A DNA stretch of 64,000 bases from Lentisphaerota bacterium (GCA_015061685.1 SUWD01000009.1:19966-83965); one strand, 5' to 3'. Positions 17,138-27,042 are shown, numbered from the stretch's first letter. Numbers and translations: made by a program. The notes: generated by a model from the letters alone, not told the origin.

Positions 17138-17917
17138 TCAGTTGGAGCAGGAACCGGACTCATGACCATTGGTGCCATGACAAGGTTTCATTTCCCATGT
17201 CGTGTCGGTCAAGCCGGCGGAATATTCTGCAGCGATGGAACATCTTGCTTTATACTGTTCAGACGAAACAGTACCGGCATGGCCATCCAGGAACACTACA
17301 TTTGCAACTTTGTTATGTCTGAATTCGGCCGCGCCGTACACATCCGGTCCGGAAAGCCCGGCAACGGCAGGATAGCAACGATTCAACTCCACCAGAAAGG
17401 CAAATGAAGTAGTTTTCCCGATCACCGCCCGGCTCTTTGAGGGCAAACTGTCCATATAACACGCCATCCGGCTGGGATTGGCAAATTTATTGCCTTTTGT
17501 GCCGGCGATATTGGCAGTGTTGTCGTACATTCCCCAGATATTTACCACGACGCCGTAATTCAGATCGTTACTGGTGAAATCCCAATGCGGGGAAGTGGCA
17601 CAGCGGGTAAGATCTTTGGAAATATACCCTCTTTTTTCAAAAACTTCATACCAACGCAGACCTTCATCCGGATGGAAAACATTTTTATAATAACCTCCGG
17701 GGCACCAATCATCGTTGTCGCCTTGATACATTTTCCATGCCTGCCCGAGCTGTTTCAAATTGGAAAGACAGGAGGCGGTTCTGCCGCGTTCACGGGCACT
17801 ATTCAATGCCGGAAGCAATATTGCCGCCAGAATTGCGATGATCGCAATTACCACGAGAAGTTCAATTAATGTAAAGCAGATCTGCTTTACACCGTCATGA
17901 CGGTACGACTTTTTCAT
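17138..17917 (-). CDS. pseudopilin with H-X9-DG C-terminal signature
   Basis: 259 residues from [14 protein letters not shown], with an AAAGGAG site upstream. The leader is cut before [18 protein letters not shown], the class III prepilin helix with Glu5. The mature body is a type II secretion-like pseudopilin and carries a C-terminal H-X9-DG motif ([16 protein letters not shown]). The residue before the cleavage site is Cys, not the usual Gly. Two palindromes lie in the leader-coding part (17870-17904). The gene follows GH127 by 38 bases and leads into secreted enzymes, as at the other pseudopilin loci in this window. Likely role: a minor component of a secretion or envelope fibre handling the neighbouring enzymes (inference). 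Confidence 0.9.
   Translation of the reverse strand: MKKSYRHDGVKQICFTLIELLVVIAIIAILAAILLPALNSARERGRTASCLSNLKQLGQAWKMYQGDNDDWCPGGYYKNVFHPDEGLRWYEVFEKRGYISKDLTRCATSPHWDFTSNDLNYGVVVNIWGMYDNTANIAGTKGNKFANPSRMACYMDSLPSKSRAVIGKTTSFAFLVELNRCYPAVAGLSGPDVYGAAEFRHNKVANVVFLDGHAGTVSSEQYKARCSIAAEYSAGLTDTTWEMKPCHGTNGHESGSCSN
17870..17904. repeat. double palindrome in pseudopilin leader region
   Basis: GTAAAGCAGATCTGCTTTAC (17871-17890, perfect, one more pair outside) overlaps by one base with ACCGTCATGACGGT (17891-17904, perfect). Both are translated: they encode [11 protein letters not shown] at the junction of leader and mature pilin. The same arrangement with different bases recurs at 26953, 35582 and 52223. 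Confidence 0.95.
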
Positions 17918-17955
17918 AGCTCTCTTTTCTCCTTTGGTTGTTGATGACACTTTGA

Positions 17956-19803
17956 TTATTTGCAACGGTTCCAGACGCACATACTGCTCTTTCCCCGATT
18001 CTGCCACAAGGCATAAGGTACGGCACAAAATACTGTTTCTTCATACTCCGGAACCGCTGAAAAATACAGCTCATCCGACGGCAGTATCTCATGGTACGCT
18101 CTGCCGCATACCGCTAAAGTCCCCTCCGGCAAGCCGGAGATCTTTTCTGTTTTGAATTCCTGTTTTTCCTCAATCAGCAATTCTCTGACCGGATATTTCT
18201 GATCAATCTCTTCCAGAGCATAGACCAGAGGACCGCGTTTAAGAGCGATACGTCCGGAATTGGAGGTCACTTTGGGATTGCTCCGGATGACCTCCACCGG
18301 CATATCCAGAAGCAACTCCACTTTGTCACCGGCTTCCCAGAGGCGGTCAAAACGGCAAGAGTCAGATTTTTCCCCGTTGAGTCGTACAGAATAACTTCTG
18401 CACCATGAGGGGATACGCAGATTCAAAGCAAATCTGCCTGAATTTTTCACGGTCACAATGATTTTCCCGTCATAAGGGTACCCGCCGGAGATCTCCAAAC
18501 TCACCTTCTGACCGCCAATAAGCAATTCGGCTTCGTTAGCCGCCGGGATATTCACAAACAGCTCATCATCCGAAATCGAATAGATGAAGCTCCCCAACTG
18601 CGGCAGAAATCTGGAGAAGCTCGTCGGACAACACGGACAACTGAACCACGGTTGACGCTCCGCTGAACCGAAATTGTAGAAACTGCTGTTTTCATCGACT
18701 TCCAGATAATTGGAGTAGAAAAACTTATCTCCGCTCAAACTTATTCCGGAAAGCACCCCGTTGTAAAGAGCGGTCTCCATCACATCCAGATATTTCGATT
18801 TGCCGGTAAGATCAAAAAGTCTCGATGCCAGCTGTACCAACCCCATGGAAGCACAGCTTTCGGCATACATCAGAGAACCGTTAGTCAAATCATAATCACA
18901 GGTAAAGGCTTCATAATAAAAGGTTGAACCGATACCTCCGGTAATATACATGCGTTTTTTGCAGAGATTATCAAAGATTTTTTCACACTGTTCAAGAAGT
19001 TTCACATCCCCGGTCTCCGCCGCCACATCCGCCATACCGGTATAAAGATACACCGCCCGGACTGCATGACCGTGTGCATCATCCTGCTCCCGCACCGGCT
19101 TATCCGCCTGACGGACAACTTTCATTCCCTCAAAATTCCACTCATCCGCGGGAAATACACACGGTTCCGTCCCCCGGTCATCAATAAAGTAGCTTGCCAG
19201 TTTCAAATAACGCTCATTGCCGCTTGCCCGGTAGAGTTTGACCAGAGCCAATTCGATCTCCTCATGTCCGGGCCAGCCGCGTTTTTTACCCTCTTCCAAG
19301 CCGAATATACTGTCAATATGATCCGCATAACGGCACACCGCATCGAAAAGCGTTTTACCGCCGGGCAGATCTTTGCCCGCCACTGCCGCCTCGATCAGGT
19401 GTCCGGCACAATACAGCTCATGCAGAGTATTCAATTTCTCCCAGCGATCCTGCGGGGCAGCTCCGGAAATATAGGAGTTGAGATAACCGTCGGGCTGTTG
19501 ACAGCTTACGATTTTTCCGATCCAGCTTTGAAAGGTTTGCTGCAGTTTCTCATCCGGGTACAGTTTCAAGGCATAAGCGATACCCTCCAAAATTTTAGCC
19601 GTGTCAGAATCGTAAAAATACTCCCTTAAACCATGATAGTTTTTCAGGTCAAAAGCGTCGATCCTGCCGCTGGATTCAGCCTTGTTCACCGCCGCCGGGA
19701 TGGTTGACTTCAAACACATATCAACTCTGGGGGCAAATACCCCGTCAGTGAATTTCACCCTGCCGGTTTCCGGGTGTTCAAATCTCTTTATTACAGTATT
19801 CAT
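17956..19803 (-). CDS. GH127 beta-L-arabinofuranosidase-like enzyme
   Basis: 615 residues, no signal peptide, so cytoplasmic. An N-terminal (alpha/alpha)6 barrel is followed by beta domains. Family landmarks: [59 protein letters not shown] (the Glu that with cysteines binds zinc) and [17 protein letters not shown], containing the nucleophile cysteine and zinc ligands known from HypBA1-type enzymes, then LRIPSWC. GH127 removes terminal beta-L-arabinofuranose from glycans such as hydroxyproline-linked oligosaccharides; other arabinose-like sugars remain possible. First gene of a seven-gene operon and divergent from an AraC gene. Confidence 0.92.
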   Translation of the reverse strand: MNTVIKRFEHPETGRVKFTDGVFAPRVDMCLKSTIPAAVNKAESSGRIDAFDLKNYHGLREYFYDSDTAKILEGIAYALKLYPDEKLQQTFQSWIGKIVSCQQPDGYLNSYISGAAPQDRWEKLNTLHELYCAGHLIEAAVAGKDLPGGKTLFDAVCRYADHIDSIFGLEEGKKRGWPGHEEIELALVKLYRASGNERYLKLASYFIDDRGTEPCVFPADEWNFEGMKVVRQADKPVREQDDAHGHAVRAVYLYTGMADVAAETGDVKLLEQCEKIFDNLCKKRMYITGGIGSTFYYEAFTCDYDLTNGSLMYAESCASMGLVQLASRLFDLTGKSKYLDVMETALYNGVLSGISLSGDKFFYSNYLEVDENSSFYNFGSAERQPWFSCPCCPTSFSRFLPQLGSFIYSISDDELFVNIPAANEAELLIGGQKVSLEISGGYPYDGKIIVTVKNSGRFALNLRIPSWCRSYSVRLNGEKSDSCRFDRLWEAGDKVELLLDMPVEVIRSNPKVTSNSGRIALKRGPLVYALEEIDQKYPVRELLIEEKQEFKTEKISGLPEGTLAVCGRAYHEILPSDELYFSAVPEYEETVFCAVPYALWQNRGKSSMCVWNRCK

Positions 19804-19836
19804 CTATGGATTTCCCCATTTTAAGTGCTTGAAAAT

Positions 19837-19865
19837 AATATACTGTGAAAAAAATTACTTGTAAA
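19837..19865 (-). promoter_or_regulatory. promoter of the GH127-pseudopilin-GH130 operon
   Basis: Minus strand TTTACA, 17-base spacer, TATATT. Its -35 box overlaps the -35 box of the divergent AraC promoter (19859-19887), so one bound regulator could affect both. Confidence 0.75.
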
Positions 19866-19887
19866 TACCCGTCAAAGGGATTATATT
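19859..19887 (+). promoter_or_regulatory. promoter of the AraC gene
   Basis: TTGTAA, 17-base spacer, TATATT, about 24 bases before the ATG at 19911. Confidence 0.75.
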
Positions 19888-19910
19888 ACACAATAAGGAG
19901 ACAAATTGCC

Positions 19911-20750
19911 ATGTCAAGAGAAATTTTACATGCCGGCAAATTCATTTCCAGAGGCAAAGGGAAACATATCACCAGAGTCATGGACAGTTGCGAATTGATC
20001 GTGGTACTGTCCGGGGAATTGAATATGTTCGAAGAGGAAAGATACTTCCGTATCCACAGCGGAGAATATCTGCTTTTGCATCAGGGAAAAACTCATGGCG
20101 GATTATCGACCTATCCGCCGAATCTGTCTTTTTTCTGGATACATTTCCGGGATGACAGACTGCTCGATGAGCTGCCCCAGAGCGGACAATTACCCGAACA
20201 CTCCTCCCTGCCCGGTTACGCCCAAATGTTCCTTTTGGAACAATCCCGCAATGAACCGGACAAAGAGAGCCTTGCCCTACTCTTTGAATTGATGGTCAGA
20301 GAATTGCGGCGGTCATCCGGCAATACCGGCAATACCATAACCACCCCGCTTGCCGATATGGCAAGACGGTATTTATTAACTCACTATACCGAAGTGATAT
20401 CTCTGGAATCCATCAGTAAAGAATTGCACTGCAATCCCAAGTATTTAGGTCAATTATACCACCGGATATACGGAGAAACTCTGATAACCACCCTCAACCG
20501 GCTGCGGATAGAAAGGGCGTGCCAGCTGCTCATCACGGAAAATATTTCCATCAAAGAGACCGCCCAAAGTTGCGGATTCAATGATATGGCTTACTTCCGG
20601 AGACAATTTGCGAAATACTGCAACATGACTCCGAGGGAGTTCCTGTGGCAGAAAATAGCCGGATTCTGGAATACCGATTCCGGAGCGAGGATCAATATCG
20701 GTAATCCGGTGTCAAAAAAGTATGAACTGGGTGAGAAAAATAAAGCTTAA
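19911..20750 (+). CDS. AraC-family transcriptional regulator
   Basis: 279 residues from MSREILHAGKFISRG; AAGGAG is 10 bases before this ATG, so the longer frame from 19845 is rejected. A cupin sensing domain (about 1-110; IHSGEYLLLHQGKTHGG) is followed by two HTH motifs (about 165-265; ISLESISKELHCNPKYLGQLYHRIYGE and ISIKETAQSCGFNDMAYFRRQFAKYCNMTPREF). Shares its control region with the GH127 operon, so it probably regulates that operon and itself. Its stop overlaps the convergent CE6 stop by 4 bases. Confidence 0.93.
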   Translation: MSREILHAGKFISRGKGKHITRVMDSCELIVVLSGELNMFEEERYFRIHSGEYLLLHQGKTHGGLSTYPPNLSFFWIHFRDDRLLDELPQSGQLPEHSSLPGYAQMFLLEQSRNEPDKESLALLFELMVRELRRSSGNTGNTITTPLADMARRYLLTHYTEVISLESISKELHCNPKYLGQLYHRIYGETLITTLNRLRIERACQLLITENISIKETAQSCGFNDMAYFRRQFAKYCNMTPREFLWQKIAGFWNTDSGARINIGNPVSKKYELGEKNKA

Positions 20751-21517
20751 AGCCCTGCCAGACGGCAGTATTCCGCCCAGTAACGCCGGGCCAATTCATA
20801 CTGGCTCTCCGTGGAAAAGTGCAAATTGTCCCCACGGTCAGTCAACCCGGCAGCAGAAGCAAAGCCTGCCAGGGGAACTTCTTCAGCAACTTCCCGGATC
20901 ATCCGGTCATAAGCCGGAGCGTCCCATTCCGGATTGAGGAAATCTCCCATACCGCCGAGAATAAAGGGCACATCGGCAATATCCAGCTCTTTGCGGATAT
21001 TGGCAATGACAGTTTTAAGCTTGTCTTTGTAATTTTCAGTATGTCTGGCGGCATCCGATTCCCCCTGATGCCACAAAACCGCCACGATCCTGCCGTTTTT
21101 CATTGCTTCTCTGGACATCACGATCGCATCATCGTAGGGGTGCATGTCGCTGTGATCGTCCTTGCCGCCGGGCATCCAGCAGGAAATAGCCGTACCGCCG
21201 ACCGAAGCGGGGATCAAGCCGACTTCACTGCCGGGGAATTTCTCCATAAGCAATTTACCGAAAGTTCTTCCCGGACCAACGCCGCAACGCCGTTTTTCGC
21301 CATTCATCAGACCATGGATCTCATAGGGGTCGTCGGAAGCGTTGAATCCGAGCAGATTGAGACGGTCATAATTAAAGGGGTCGATCGCCGGGATCCACTG
21401 CAGATCACGCCGGATCGCCGTCAGACCGGGAATTTCATAAATATCATTTTCGGTAAGATAGCCGCGTCCGGACATATTGGATTGTCCGGCGAGCAGAACC
21501 AGTTTTTTTTCTTTCAT
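20747..21517 (-). CDS. SGNH-type carbohydrate acetylesterase (CE6 / sialate O-acetylesterase-like)
   Basis: 256 residues from MKEKKLVLLAGQSNMSG, with GGGGGA upstream; a longer frame from 21535 lacks one. Catalytic blocks: GQSNMSG (Ser nucleophile), GVGPGRTFG, SVGGTAISCW, VLWHQGESD, and DNLHFSTESQ (Asp-His pair). This is the SASA/CE6 pattern; members remove acetyl groups from xylan or other acetylated sugars. No signal peptide, so it acts on imported oligosaccharides. It has its own promoter and lies between the GH127 locus and the next pseudopilin locus. Confidence 0.88.
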   Translation of the reverse strand: MKEKKLVLLAGQSNMSGRGYLTENDIYEIPGLTAIRRDLQWIPAIDPFNYDRLNLLGFNASDDPYEIHGLMNGEKRRCGVGPGRTFGKLLMEKFPGSEVGLIPASVGGTAISCWMPGGKDDHSDMHPYDDAIVMSREAMKNGRIVAVLWHQGESDAARHTENYKDKLKTVIANIRKELDIADVPFILGGMGDFLNPEWDAPAYDRMIREVAEEVPLAGFASAAGLTDRGDNLHFSTESQYELARRYWAEYCRLAGL

Positions 21518-21557
21518 AGTGTATATTTCCCCCAAGTTGTACTATATCTGCACTTTT

Positions 21558-21585
21558 AATATACACCCTTGCAAAGCAATGTCAA
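21558..21585 (-). promoter_or_regulatory. promoter of the CE6 esterase gene
   Basis: Minus strand TTGACA, 16-base spacer, TATATT, about 40 bases before the start at 21517. Confidence 0.72.
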
Positions 21586-21593
21586 GTATTTTT

Positions 21594-24500
21594 TTATTTC
21601 TGCAATTGAGCTTTTTCACTTTTCCATTTTTCCGCATCACACTGAAAAAATCCGGTAACCAATCCCTGCTCGTACTCTATACCGGCATCTACTTTTCGCC
21701 GGGAATCCGGCACAAAATAGTATTTGTGAAATGAGTTGCGGTCATGCAGACGGATGTAACTGTTTTCACTCAAGGCAAAAGGATTCTGCAATTCGGCGGT
21801 GATCCGCACCTGTTTAGCCGGAGAATACGCCGTAAAAAACAGCGGCTTTTTCCAGATCAGTTGTTCTTCATTGCCCTTGAATTGCCCGGTGATAACTTCA
21901 CCGTCACTGTTTTTGAAAAGGTATTCGGTAAAGGATCTTTCCCACGGCATCATAAAGTGATAGATATATATCGCTCCTCTTTTGAGCATCCGGTATTTCA
22001 CCTTTTCCGTCAGAGTGTTTCCGGAGAAGGTATATTCGTAAGTCAGGTGCATGAAACCCAGAACCGACTCTTTGCGGCACGAAAAACTTTCAGCTTCAGT
22101 TACACCTGCGACCGGATTCCAATCCTTGCCGTTGAGTTTGAAAGAAACTTTCACATCCTTTTCACCGATACCGTTTTCCATGTGTCCGGAGCCGACCCAT
22201 CCTTTGATCCCCGGCTGACCGCCGGTAACCGTACCGTACCATGATTTGGGAGTTGTGACCTCCTGTCCTTTGAAGAGAATCTGACGGATCGTCCAGAAGC
22301 CGTTTTTGCCGACAGAAACTTGCAGATCGCCGCATTTTACAGCAAAATTATCCGGCAGAACGACCGGTTTTTCCGGCTTTTTCAAACTTTCATCCGGGAT
22401 CCGGGAAATTTTGATACTTTTGATCCTGCCGTTGAAAAGAAGTACATTGCCGTCTTTACCTTTGGAAAAGTCTCCGCCGATACTTGACGCAGTTGCCCAG
22501 TAAGGTATTCCGGGAGAGGTGAATTGTACCTTTTTATCATTTACAGCGGCACAGATATCTCTGCCGTTGAAACTGAGTTCCAGCTTTTGATATTCCCCTT
22601 CGGTCAACTTCAATCCGGTGGGGAAAACATTGGTTCCGCTGGTATTGGCAATCGGGTCCCGGTAGCGGAAGCTCACCACCAATTCCCCTTTCTGTACTGA
22701 TAAGCCGAAACCGGTCTGATAAGCCGGCCCGTACTGCCGGAAAACGATCTGCTCTCTGGACAATTCACGGGGCATGATCTCCAAACTCAAGCGGAAACTG
22801 CTTCTCTGGGTAAGAGCATTGGCAGGCAGAGCAAGGAAATTACCGCTTTTACCGTCAAAATCCAATGCCCATTTGCCGTCATTTTCTTTGACAAATGCCG
22901 GCACGGGGGTATTGAGCTGATCTTTTTTGCGGCTCAAATGGATATGCGGGATCGTGTGCCACGACGCCAGACTGCCCTCAAATCCGCTGACGATGGATAT
23001 GAAACTGCCCATCTGGGCATAATATTCCCTGCCCGCATCACAAGTAAGAGAATGTCCTTTTGCCGGATCAATACAGTAGTTGATATCCGGCAGACGTTTT
23101 GCCGGGATATCCACGGAGATCGCTCCGCGTTTTTCGCAATATGAGCCGATAGAAACATTACCCTTTTCCTTGCGGTCATTCTGCGGCACAGTACCGTAAC
23201 TCCAGTAAACTTTGCCGCTTTCAGAAATAAGACGCATGGCGATCACGGAATCATGAGTGTCGCAAATAACGTTGCTGCGGAAATTCAATTCATTGCTGTC
23301 AAGCAGCAGCGGCAAGTGTGAGTGACGGTAGTGACGCTCCACGGAAATTGCCAGACCATCCTCAAAAACATGGGAAATAATGCCAAAATCCCCGATCTCT
23401 TTCAGCGGCACTTCCCAATTCAGATCCGCACCTTTGGTCGGTCCATCGACTCTCTTGCCGGTGAATTTCAATACTGCATTGCCGATATCCGTCTTTTTGA
23501 CCGAGAAAAGCTGATAATTTACCATCACGCCGTTGGCAAGTTTGTATTCCGGGATCGAGCCGGGGAATTGCTTTGCCAATTCCACCGGAGATGAACCGCT
23601 GCCGTAAGCAAAACCGTTGAATGAAAATCCGATCAGAGAAGGAGCATTGCTTACTGCCGGAGTGATCCGGATGACCTGTTTGTAAGGATTATTGATATAA
23701 CGGTAATTTATTTTATAGAGATAACGTTCCGGATCATTCTGCAAATACTCATTTTTTCCATCGTAGGCGAAAACAGAGAGACTGTTCTGGACGGCTTCAG
23801 CGACGGTGATCTTCTCTTTGGCTTTGACATTGACATCGGCTTCAAACTCCGTAACTCCGGGAGCAAGTTTGCCGACCTCTTTGAGAGTTATCTTTCCCTC
23901 CAAAGGAAGAATATTACGCAAAGGTGTAGCGAACCAGGTCTGATCAACACACGCTCCGGCGGTAAGAACGACATAGGGCAATCCCTTACCCAATACCATC
24001 TTTTTACCCTTATATGAAACCGTCAGACGGGGAGTGAGCAAGGAAGCATCGGCAAATTTGTCACTCTCAAGATCAAAAGTTTTTTCTCCGGCCTTTTCTG
24101 CCTGAAATTCCCACATTTCCGACGTCCAGCGTACTTTGCGGTCCTGATCGAGCAATTCAAGGACACAACTGTATTTACCATTGTTCACGCCATCGGGGAG
24201 ATTGAGGATCTCCAATTTAAGCATACTTCCAATGGCAAGCTGACGGCGGTGACTGACGATAAAGTTGGGTATTGAGCTGTCATCTCCCGGCAAAACAGCC
24301 GGTTTGCCCCACATGTAATGATCGTAGATCCGCCGCAATGCCATCGGACGGGCGACGGTCGGTTCCCAGTTGGTCGCTTCATTAAGTTCATCCCACTCAA
24401 AGCCCATGGGGATATCGACTTTGTATTTTTTGCAAAGTTCCAGATATTTCCGGGCAGTGAGCGTGCCATCGGCAGAAAGTGTCTGGGCACCGTGAGGCGT

Positions 24501-26276
24501 GGAGTAGCCGTACATGATTTGGAGAACCAGAAGTTTTTTGCCGTTGAATCCCTCCTGGGCACAAGCAGCACCGCACAATGGCAGAAGCAGCTCGTCAAAG
24601 GTGCGGTAACTCATGCTGAAGTCTGATTCTCCGGCATAAACCGCCAAATCGACACCACCGGCATTTTTCAGATATTCACTGAGCAAGTCAAAGAAAAAAA
24701 GCAGATGCCGGGCGGAAACCTTGCCGGTCTTGCGGTAATAGCCAGAGGGCCAATTCAACTCTTTGTAGTTCCAGTTGCAATTTTTCCGGTGGCAGTTTTC
24801 GGTGAATTCAGCAATAATAGTAAAGTCATCCCTGCCGGTATCTTTCTGCAGTTTTTCCACATATTCGTTGAATTGATCCGGGGAAAGGCTGCGGTCACAA
24901 CCGTAAGACATAATGATCGACTTGCCGTCAACTTTCATCGCATTGGGCGAATCGGCAAGAGTCTGCAAATATTTTTTGGAAAGCTGGGGACGGCGTTCAA
25001 GAAAGAGCGTAGGAACCATCTGAAAACCGGGAATATCTTTCGCACACTCATAAAAAATATGATTGTAATTGGAGCTGTAAAAGTATGAGAGCCCTGCCCC
25101 GTAGCCGGACATGATCTCAAAAGTCCGTTTTATGCTCTTTTTCTTGAAGGGCAAAGATCCCGGTTCCCACAGCGTGCGGTCAACGAAAAGCTGACGGTCA
25201 TTCCAGGAGTTTTCAGTATAATAAAGTCTGCCGTAACGGTAAACAACTCCCTCCATCACCGGACGGGGCGGAGAAAAGACCGCTTTTCTGGCAAGTGCCA
25301 TCTCTTTCATCCGGGCGATAAGTTTGGCTCCCAGAGCGTGATCCTCATCAGAATAAATTTCACACTTGGCGGCGGCGGCACGGATATCTTCAAAGCCTTT
25401 GCCTTTCAATACCGGGTCGCTCTCCGTTTGAGCAGCAGCCGGAGCAGCGGCAGCTGTTTCATCACTTAATTTTTTTTTTGAATCAGCGGCACCGAGTTTT
25501 TCCTGCCACTGATTCTCCTCTGCCGGGAACACGCTGAATTTCATGGAGTATTCCGGGGACTTGTACCCCTTGTTCCACCCGGGGCGTTTATGCTGAATGA
25601 AGTACTTGTGATAAACTTTATGATCCCAAATCAGGTTTTTCTGTGTTTCGCCGGGGACCGGGGTGAGCATTTCCGAAAGCACCGCCAGTTTGCGGGAGGA
25701 GTCATACACCACCATTTTCTGCATATCATCTTTGATGACCCGGTTACCGCTGCTGGTGAGTTTTCCGCTTTGGACAATGCCGTTATTCAGGTAGGCAAAA
25801 TCACTGAATTTGGAATTCCACGACATCGAAAAGAGATAGAAAACTTTAGGTTTGCGGGTAACTTTTTCAATCTCGTAACGGATGCTCCAGACCAAACCTG
25901 CCGGAGTGACAGTATAACGGGAGATCAAATGCAGATCGCCATAAATAACATCCCTTTCCAGAATCACCTCTTTACCCTCGACTTTTTTGCCGATTTCGAC
26001 AGGAGTTTTGCCGTCAACTGTCAAACGCAAAGCGACAAGAGATTCCGGGGGAGCCGGTTCAAGCCGGGTACCGGAAACAGATGTGGCACTGGAAAACAAT
26101 TCCCGGTGCTTGTAGGCAAAACCGCTGATCCGGCCGTTGAATTTGGGCATAACCGAAACTTTGTAATCCCCGGCAACGAGCTGAACCGTGCCGTCTTCCG
26201 GCCACTCCTGCGAAGCGGAAGAAGCGGTCAGGATCCCCCCGAAGAGGGCAATAAAAAACAGTATTTTCTTAAACAT
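21594..26276 (-). CDS. 1560-residue secreted multidomain protein, putative glycan-active enzyme
   Basis: Starts at MFKKILFFIALFGGILTASSA (signal peptide) after a GGGGGG site. About 20-260 is a beta-sandwich resembling a mutarotase-like fold (YKVSVMPKFNGRISGFAYKHRELF). A low-complexity Ala/Lys linker near 275-295 leads to a barrel-like region (about 330-690) with KSIIMSYGCDRSLS, DFTIIAEFTENCH, VDLAVYAGESDFSMSY and IPMGFEWDELNEATNW. About 1135-1310 is a LamG/concanavalin-like lectin domain (LDFDGKSGNFLALPANALT ... FRLSLEIMPRELS). The C-terminus is again beta-rich. Downstream of a pseudopilin gene by 20 bases. The family was not recognised; a glycan-cleaving role is inferred. Confidence 0.7.
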   Translation of the reverse strand: MFKKILFFIALFGGILTASSASQEWPEDGTVQLVAGDYKVSVMPKFNGRISGFAYKHRELFSSATSVSGTRLEPAPPESLVALRLTVDGKTPVEIGKKVEGKEVILERDVIYGDLHLISRYTVTPAGLVWSIRYEIEKVTRKPKVFYLFSMSWNSKFSDFAYLNNGIVQSGKLTSSGNRVIKDDMQKMVVYDSSRKLAVLSEMLTPVPGETQKNLIWDHKVYHKYFIQHKRPGWNKGYKSPEYSMKFSVFPAEENQWQEKLGAADSKKKLSDETAAAAPAAAQTESDPVLKGKGFEDIRAAAAKCEIYSDEDHALGAKLIARMKEMALARKAVFSPPRPVMEGVVYRYGRLYYTENSWNDRQLFVDRTLWEPGSLPFKKKSIKRTFEIMSGYGAGLSYFYSSNYNHIFYECAKDIPGFQMVPTLFLERRPQLSKKYLQTLADSPNAMKVDGKSIIMSYGCDRSLSPDQFNEYVEKLQKDTGRDDFTIIAEFTENCHRKNCNWNYKELNWPSGYYRKTGKVSARHLLFFFDLLSEYLKNAGGVDLAVYAGESDFSMSYRTFDELLLPLCGAACAQEGFNGKKLLVLQIMYGYSTPHGAQTLSADGTLTARKYLELCKKYKVDIPMGFEWDELNEATNWEPTVARPMALRRIYDHYMWGKPAVLPGDDSSIPNFIVSHRRQLAIGSMLKLEILNLPDGVNNGKYSCVLELLDQDRKVRWTSEMWEFQAEKAGEKTFDLESDKFADASLLTPRLTVSYKGKKMVLGKGLPYVVLTAGACVDQTWFATPLRNILPLEGKITLKEVGKLAPGVTEFEADVNVKAKEKITVAEAVQNSLSVFAYDGKNEYLQNDPERYLYKINYRYINNPYKQVIRITPAVSNAPSLIGFSFNGFAYGSGSSPVELAKQFPGSIPEYKLANGVMVNYQLFSVKKTDIGNAVLKFTGKRVDGPTKGADLNWEVPLKEIGDFGIISHVFEDGLAISVERHYRHSHLPLLLDSNELNFRSNVICDTHDSVIAMRLISESGKVYWSYGTVPQNDRKEKGNVSIGSYCEKRGAISVDIPAKRLPDINYCIDPAKGHSLTCDAGREYYAQMGSFISIVSGFEGSLASWHTIPHIHLSRKKDQLNTPVPAFVKENDGKWALDFDGKSGNFLALPANALTQRSSFRLSLEIMPRELSREQIVFRQYGPAYQTGFGLSVQKGELVVSFRYRDPIANTSGTNVFPTGLKLTEGEYQKLELSFNGRDICAAVNDKKVQFTSPGIPYWATASSIGGDFSKGKDGNVLLFNGRIKSIKISRIPDESLKKPEKPVVLPDNFAVKCGDLQVSVGKNGFWTIRQILFKGQEVTTPKSWYGTVTGGQPGIKGWVGSGHMENGIGEKDVKVSFKLNGKDWNPVAGVTEAESFSCRKESVLGFMHLTYEYTFSGNTLTEKVKYRMLKRGAIYIYHFMMPWERSFTEYLFKNSDGEVITGQFKGNEEQLIWKKPLFFTAYSPAKQVRITAELQNPFALSENSYIRLHDRNSFHKYYFVPDSRRKVDAGIEYEQGLVTGFFQCDAEKWKSEKAQLQK

Positions 26277-26296
26277 GATTCCCCCCTGCTTCTCAA

Positions 26297-27042
26297 TCAA
26301 TAGTAATTCCAGGCAGGACCATTGGTATTATACTGCCCCATAATTTCTTTTGAATATGGATCATTGTCTCCGCAAACAATCGTACCGACGTGACCATCGG
26401 CATAGACGATATTGACCGCCTTGTTGTGCCGGGGGGAAGGTTGTCCGTACTTCGTTGTACCGGGACTTGCAACACGCTGCCAATAAACGGTATAATATCC
26501 TCTCGTCGGATCTGTCTGCAATTGGCTGTCCATAACCATATAGGTCAAAGAAGGATTTTTAACCTCTTTCAGTTTGACACAACTTTTCTGGGCACTGCTG
26601 CGGTTCATTCCGCGGTGATAGCCATACGCACAGGATTCTTTCAACACATCATGGTTACTCTCAATCGTAACACCATTCACTGCCGCCGGGAAAGAGGAAC
26701 AAACGAAAGTTTCTTTATTCAAGTTGAAGTGCCGGATCAGCAGTGACCCCCAGATATTGGATTGTCCGCTGTAAAGGTTGTAGTTCGGATACCATTCATA
26801 GGTATGCTCATACATATTTATCGCCGTACCGATCTGCTTGAGATTGTTGATACAGCTTGCCGATCTGCCACGCTCGCGGGCGGAATTAAGGGCCGGGAGC
26901 AATATCGCCGCCAGAATAGCGATGATCGCTATGACTACGAGGAGTTCAATAAGAGTGAAACAAGCTCCTTGTTTCACTCCGGATCCGGAGTGAAACAAGC
27001 TCCTTGTTTCACTCCGGATCCGGAGTGACCTTTAATTTCCAT
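26297..27042 (-). pseudogene. pseudopilin gene with frame broken by a 35-bp tandem duplication
   Basis: The best start is the ATG at 27042, 7 bases after GGAGGT, reading [18 protein letters not shown], but the frame ends at a TGA at 26974-26976 because a 35-bp unit is present twice. Removing one unit gives 711 bases, an intact 236-residue pseudopilin with [18 protein letters not shown] and H-X9-DG ([16 protein letters not shown]). In the present sequence the downstream frame can start only at a TTG (26998) with a Shine-Dalgarno one base away, or at an internal GTG, so expression should be low or absent. The rest is undamaged, which suggests a recent or reversible event. Precedes the 1560-residue secreted protein. 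Confidence 0.85.
26953..27028. repeat. 35-bp tandem duplication of the leader palindrome element
   Basis: Two perfect 35-bp copies (26953-26987, 26988-27022) plus 6 further bases. Each unit contains GTGAAACAAG, CTC, CTTGTTTCAC (10-bp arms) and the palindrome CACTCCGGATCCGGAGTG. 35 is not a multiple of three, so copy number sets the reading frame of the pseudopilin. Confidence 0.97.
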
